A stretch of DNA of 64,000 nt, from contig NC_018022.1 of assembly GCF_000266905.1 (NCBI RefSeq), positions 124,001 through 188,000 of the forward strand, given 5' to 3'. The position numbers and the translations under genes were made by a program. Source of the DNA: Mycolicibacterium chubuense NBB4 (GTDB lineage Bacteria; Actinomycetota; Actinomycetes; Mycobacteriales; Mycobacteriaceae). Positions 61,366 through 64,000 of the stretch are shown piece by piece (the stretch's first letter is position 1; every line of letters starts with the position of its first letter). The notes below the pieces were generated by a model. That model worked only from the letters and a program-made list of their open reading frames with translations. It had not been told where the DNA came from and did not search any database.

Positions 61366-62338
61366 ATCACCGGAGGCAGCCGGGTCGTGCGTACGTCGAC
61401 CTGCTCACGCAAACCTTTCCAACTGGCGTGCCGGAGGCCCCGCCCAGGCACCCACTCGCGAAACGCGACCTCTCCCACGTGCCGGGGCTCTACCCATCGC
61501 CAACCCTGTTCATCGACAGGGGGATTCACAACCGGGGGCACCTCGCGCACAAGCGGGTGCAGGACCTCGAACAGATGTCGGCGCATCACCGCGCTGAACC
61601 CCGTGCCGACCTGGCGCCGGCTAGCTCCAACGCACCGTCGTCGCGGTGGCCGGCCAGCAGCAGCGCCCCGACTCGCCCCGGCGGACCTGCGAACGCCACC
61701 ACTGCAAGTTCGGCACTCTGTCGCACTGGGCTCTTCACCCACCACGGCGAGCGGCCCTCCCGATACGGGGAGTCCACCCGCTTGGACACGATGCCCTCCA
61801 TATGGTGCTGAGCAGCTACCTCCAACATGTCCGCTGCCGGCACACCGAAGAACGCCTTGGGCACCGTTACCACCGCGGACTCCTCCACGATCAGCGACTC
61901 CAGTACCTCGCGGCGCTTGACGTACGGCTCGTCAGTGAGATCCCGGCCGTCGACCGCGAGAACGTCAAAAGCTATGAGCTGCAGGGGAACCGAGCGGAGC
62001 AGGTCGGGCTTCGGCCGCCGATTCTGAGGCCACCGCCGCTGTAGTCGCGTGAACGACGGACGCCCCTGTGCATCAAGGGCCACGATCTCTCCGTCGAGCA
62101 CCACCGCCCGCCCGCCCACGGCCTGACTCACCAAAGCCAACTCCGGGAACGTCAGCGACACGTCGGCACCATTGCGCGAGAAACTGACGACCTCGCCGCG
62201 ATCGACAATGAGATTGGCGCGCTGGCCATCAAATTTCCACTCCACAGCCCACCGGTCACCACTGGGCGGCGGACCGAGGGTGGCCAGCATCGGCGCCGAC
62301 GTCCCCCGCCGGCGCACCACAGAACGCCCAGCGGCCAC
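61362..62338 (-). pseudogene. ATP-dependent DNA ligase (LigC/LigD-type), frameshifted
   Basis: The N-terminal nucleotidyltransferase part has the KxDG motif (AVEWKFDGQRANLI), the DGEIVALD segment, and motif IV-like HMEGIVSKRVDSPYREGRS. The frame breaks near 61612-61622 (GGCGCCAGG). The C-terminal OB-fold part (VGTGFSAVMRRHLFEVL ... RWVEPRHVGEVAFREW ... LRHASWKGL) continues in another frame to 61362. One missing base would restore a ligase of about 325 aa; the total is 977 nt. It could be genuine decay or a sequencing error. ATP-dependent ligases next to transfer genes occur on actinobacterial plasmids. Confidence 0.75.
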
Positions 62339-62403
62339 TCGTTGACGGTACGCCCGCCACGCAACACACCTACATGGGCTCGAACCGGAATCGCACGTCC
62401 TGC

Positions 62404-63834
62404 TCAGGCCGACGCTGCGGCCATCCGCTGTCGACGCTGGCGAGTCTGGATCGCACTGTCGTAGATATCGATGAACTGGCTCCAGTCGGGAATCTGGACA
62501 CGGCGCCCCGCGGTACCCCGAAGCAGCAACTGCGCCTCCTCGTAACTTTGTGGAAGCAGTTCCTGCCAGTCGATGATCGCGCCCAGTTGCGATGACTGCG
62601 AACGGCTTCCACCGTTCGGCTCGTAAGACTCTGTGCGCCGCGTCCCCAGCCCCTGCCAGTGCGACGCTTGCTCGAGCAGGTGGCGCTCATGGGCCCCGTA
62701 CATCACGACGGTGCCGGGGAAGATGTCGCGCAGCGCGTCGGCATACTTCGGCCCGTACACGACGTCGAAGTGGCTGGAGGCCTGCACGGTGGCCATGATG
62801 TTGACGCCCAGACCCGCCGACTCGCCAACGTAGTTGAGCAGCGCGGGTAGCGGGCAGGAGTTACACACCTCGTCGAGTTCGAGCAGCAGTCGATGTTCAA
62901 GCTGGTGCTGAGCGGTGCGTTTGCGGAAATGGCGGATGATGGAGTCGATCAGCGCTACCGCCGCGCCGGCGACGGTGCCGGTGTTGGGTGCGATGACGAA
63001 CAGGCTGGCGTCAGGGTCGCCGAGCATGGAGACATCGAAGGATTCGATGCTCAGCTCATCGACTGCGCTGAGGCGGTCGAGATGCTCGGTGGCGCTGAGC
63101 CCGAGACGCACCCACGGCGTGACTGCCTTGGAGACGGTGATGGCCACGCTGTCGCGCATGCGGCTGTTCATCGTGAGCACGCGCTGCATCGGGTCGGAGA
63201 GCATCGGGTGCGGACACAGTGCTGCCGCGGTCATCCAAGACGGTGTGGCTTCCAGCGACATCTGACCGCCGCCGTGGCCGTCCTCCTCGTCCTCGACCCC
63301 GAGATTCTCGACGGCTTCCAGGACCCAGGGCATGCCCTGACTGTTGCCTTGGGGGCTGGCCGCGTACAGCAGGCACGCCAGTGGGCGGCTCGCCGTCGAT
63401 TCCCACAAACCGCCAGCGGCCACCGTCTGGCCGCTGGACGCCCCGCCGAAACCGACACCGGAGGTGGCGAGCATGGTCTCGGCGACGGTGAGAGCTTCGT
63501 CGGCCGACCCAATCGACGCAGTGGGATCACTGACCATGGACCGCACCCCCTCCGGCCAGGCGAGCGTCTTCTCCGGGCGCAGGTCGATGACCCCGGTCGG
63601 GCCCGTGACTCCGCGGCGCATGAGCACCAGTTCGGCGAGGTCCTCCTTGCTGGACACGGCCACCAGCGGGCCTGGATGAAGTACCGCGGCCGGGGCGAGT
63701 AGGCGTCGGGTCTTGCCGGTGCGCGTGGGTGCGCTGATCGCCAAATGCGGTGCGCCCTGGACCTTCTCGTACTGCTCGTCGTTGTTGACGACCAGCCCGC
63801 AATAGGGGTTATAGGGCTCGGGTCGCTTGCTCAT
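62404..63834 (-). CDS. VirD4/TraG-type conjugative coupling protein
   Basis: A 476-aa P-loop ATPase that would link the relaxosome to a transfer channel. Walker A is AISAPTRTGKTRRLLAP, Walker B is LLLELDEVCNSCPL. The T4CP-type segments PDASLFVIAPNTGTVAGAA and GVNIMATVQASSHFDVVYG are present. No N-terminal membrane helices are evident, so it may be a soluble form or rely on a partner. The start is ATG 63834. It lies convergent to TraA2 beyond the ligase, and its upstream region holds a 15-bp inverted repeat at the window edge. A type IV secretion core is not visible in this window. Confidence 0.85.
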   Translation of the reverse strand: MSKRPEPYNPYCGLVVNNDEQYEKVQGAPHLAISAPTRTGKTRRLLAPAAVLHPGPLVAVSSKEDLAELVLMRRGVTGPTGVIDLRPEKTLAWPEGVRSMVSDPTASIGSADEALTVAETMLATSGVGFGGASSGQTVAAGGLWESTASRPLACLLYAASPQGNSQGMPWVLEAVENLGVEDEEDGHGGGQMSLEATPSWMTAAALCPHPMLSDPMQRVLTMNSRMRDSVAITVSKAVTPWVRLGLSATEHLDRLSAVDELSIESFDVSMLGDPDASLFVIAPNTGTVAGAAVALIDSIIRHFRKRTAQHQLEHRLLLELDEVCNSCPLPALLNYVGESAGLGVNIMATVQASSHFDVVYGPKYADALRDIFPGTVVMYGAHERHLLEQASHWQGLGTRRTESYEPNGGSRSQSSQLGAIIDWQELLPQSYEEAQLLLRGTAGRRVQIPDWSQFIDIYDSAIQTRQRRQRMAAASA

Positions 63835-63950
63835 GGGCTACATCGTGGCGGGCGGCACGTGTAGCAGTCCACCACCAGAGCCGGATTAGCCAACTAGTAC
63901 GTTTTCGTTGGATGCACGGACCCCAGAGACCGCGCGAGAATCGGTGGCCA

Positions 63951-63991
63951 CTGAGTGTTCAACTGGTGACTCCGCGCAGTTGAACACTCAG
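63951..63991. repeat. 15-bp perfect inverted repeat at right window edge
   Basis: CTGAGTGTTCAACTG (63951-63965) and its exact complement (63977-63991) flank an 11-nt spacer. There is no T-run, so an operator or GC-poor terminator of a gene outside the window are both possible. It lies 117 bp upstream of the coupling-protein start. Confidence 0.55.
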
Positions 63992-64000
63992 AGCGCTAGG

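Overview
The window reads as part of a large conjugative plasmid, or integrated plasmid, of a high-GC actinobacterium, most likely a Mycobacterium/Mycolicibacterium. The organism call is an inference. It rests on the four-gene alkene monooxygenase next to a coenzyme-M-dependent 2-ketopropyl-CoM carboxylase, two very long MobF relaxases, a DUF4192 protein, NrdH redoxins, and base composition. There are no rRNA or tRNA genes and no CRISPR array.

Layout. (1) 1-6.9 kb, alkene/epoxide catabolism: a partial 2-ketopropyl-CoM oxidoreductase/carboxylase, then a translationally coupled soluble di-iron monooxygenase operon (reductase, alpha subunit, coupling protein, beta subunit) on the minus strand, a divergent GAF protein that may be truncated, and a ribbon-helix-helix regulator behind a palindromic promoter. 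(2) 7.2-24.5 kb, first plasmid backbone: an IF2N-domain gene split by an IS1380-family element, relaxase TraA1, a small HTH/coiled-coil gene, an HNH gene, small unknown genes, two long hairpin elements, DUF4192, and an operon of stop/start overlaps (redoxin, small proteins, DnaB-N-like protein, secreted trypsin-like protease). (3) 24,501-38,758, a 14.26-kb mercury-resistance transposon with three tyrosine recombinases plus a TnpC-like protein. Its cargo is merA, merB, a second MerA-like flavoprotein, an ArsR-type regulator, transport and thiol genes, and a MerR/MFS module. It lies inside an ATP-pyrophosphatase/PAPS-reductase-like gene, whose two halves rejoin exactly in frame when the element is removed. 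(4) 38.8-43.9 kb, second backbone: a ParB-like gene with a perfect operator palindrome, a second NrdH, small and partly frameshifted genes, a second HNH gene and a second HTH/coiled-coil gene. (5) 43.9-55 kb, accessory island: a tyrosine recombinase/XRE/zinc-finger cassette, a YegP-like/TIGR02391 pair, an IS21-family element, and a Gabija-type (OLD nuclease plus UvrD-like helicase) defence pair. (6) 55.4-64 kb: relaxase TraA2, a frameshifted ATP-dependent DNA ligase and a VirD4/TraG-type coupling protein.

The two backbones are mirror images around the PAPS-like/parB junction. From the centre outward each carries NrdH, a ~95-aa protein, HNH, HTH/coiled-coil and TraA, in inverted relative orientation, with clearly diverged sequences. 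This points to a cointegrate of two related plasmids, or an old inverted duplication, later filled with cargo.

The most interesting signals are: (a) the exact in-frame split of a gene by the mercury transposon; (b) the mirrored diverged backbones; (c) two long hairpin elements in the 5' leaders of two unrelated genes, with conserved loops and compensatory changes in the stems; (d) an 11-bp core shared upstream of both relaxases, a candidate nic region; (e) an IF2 N-terminal domain on a plasmid protein; (f) the recombinase/XRE/Zn-finger cassette.
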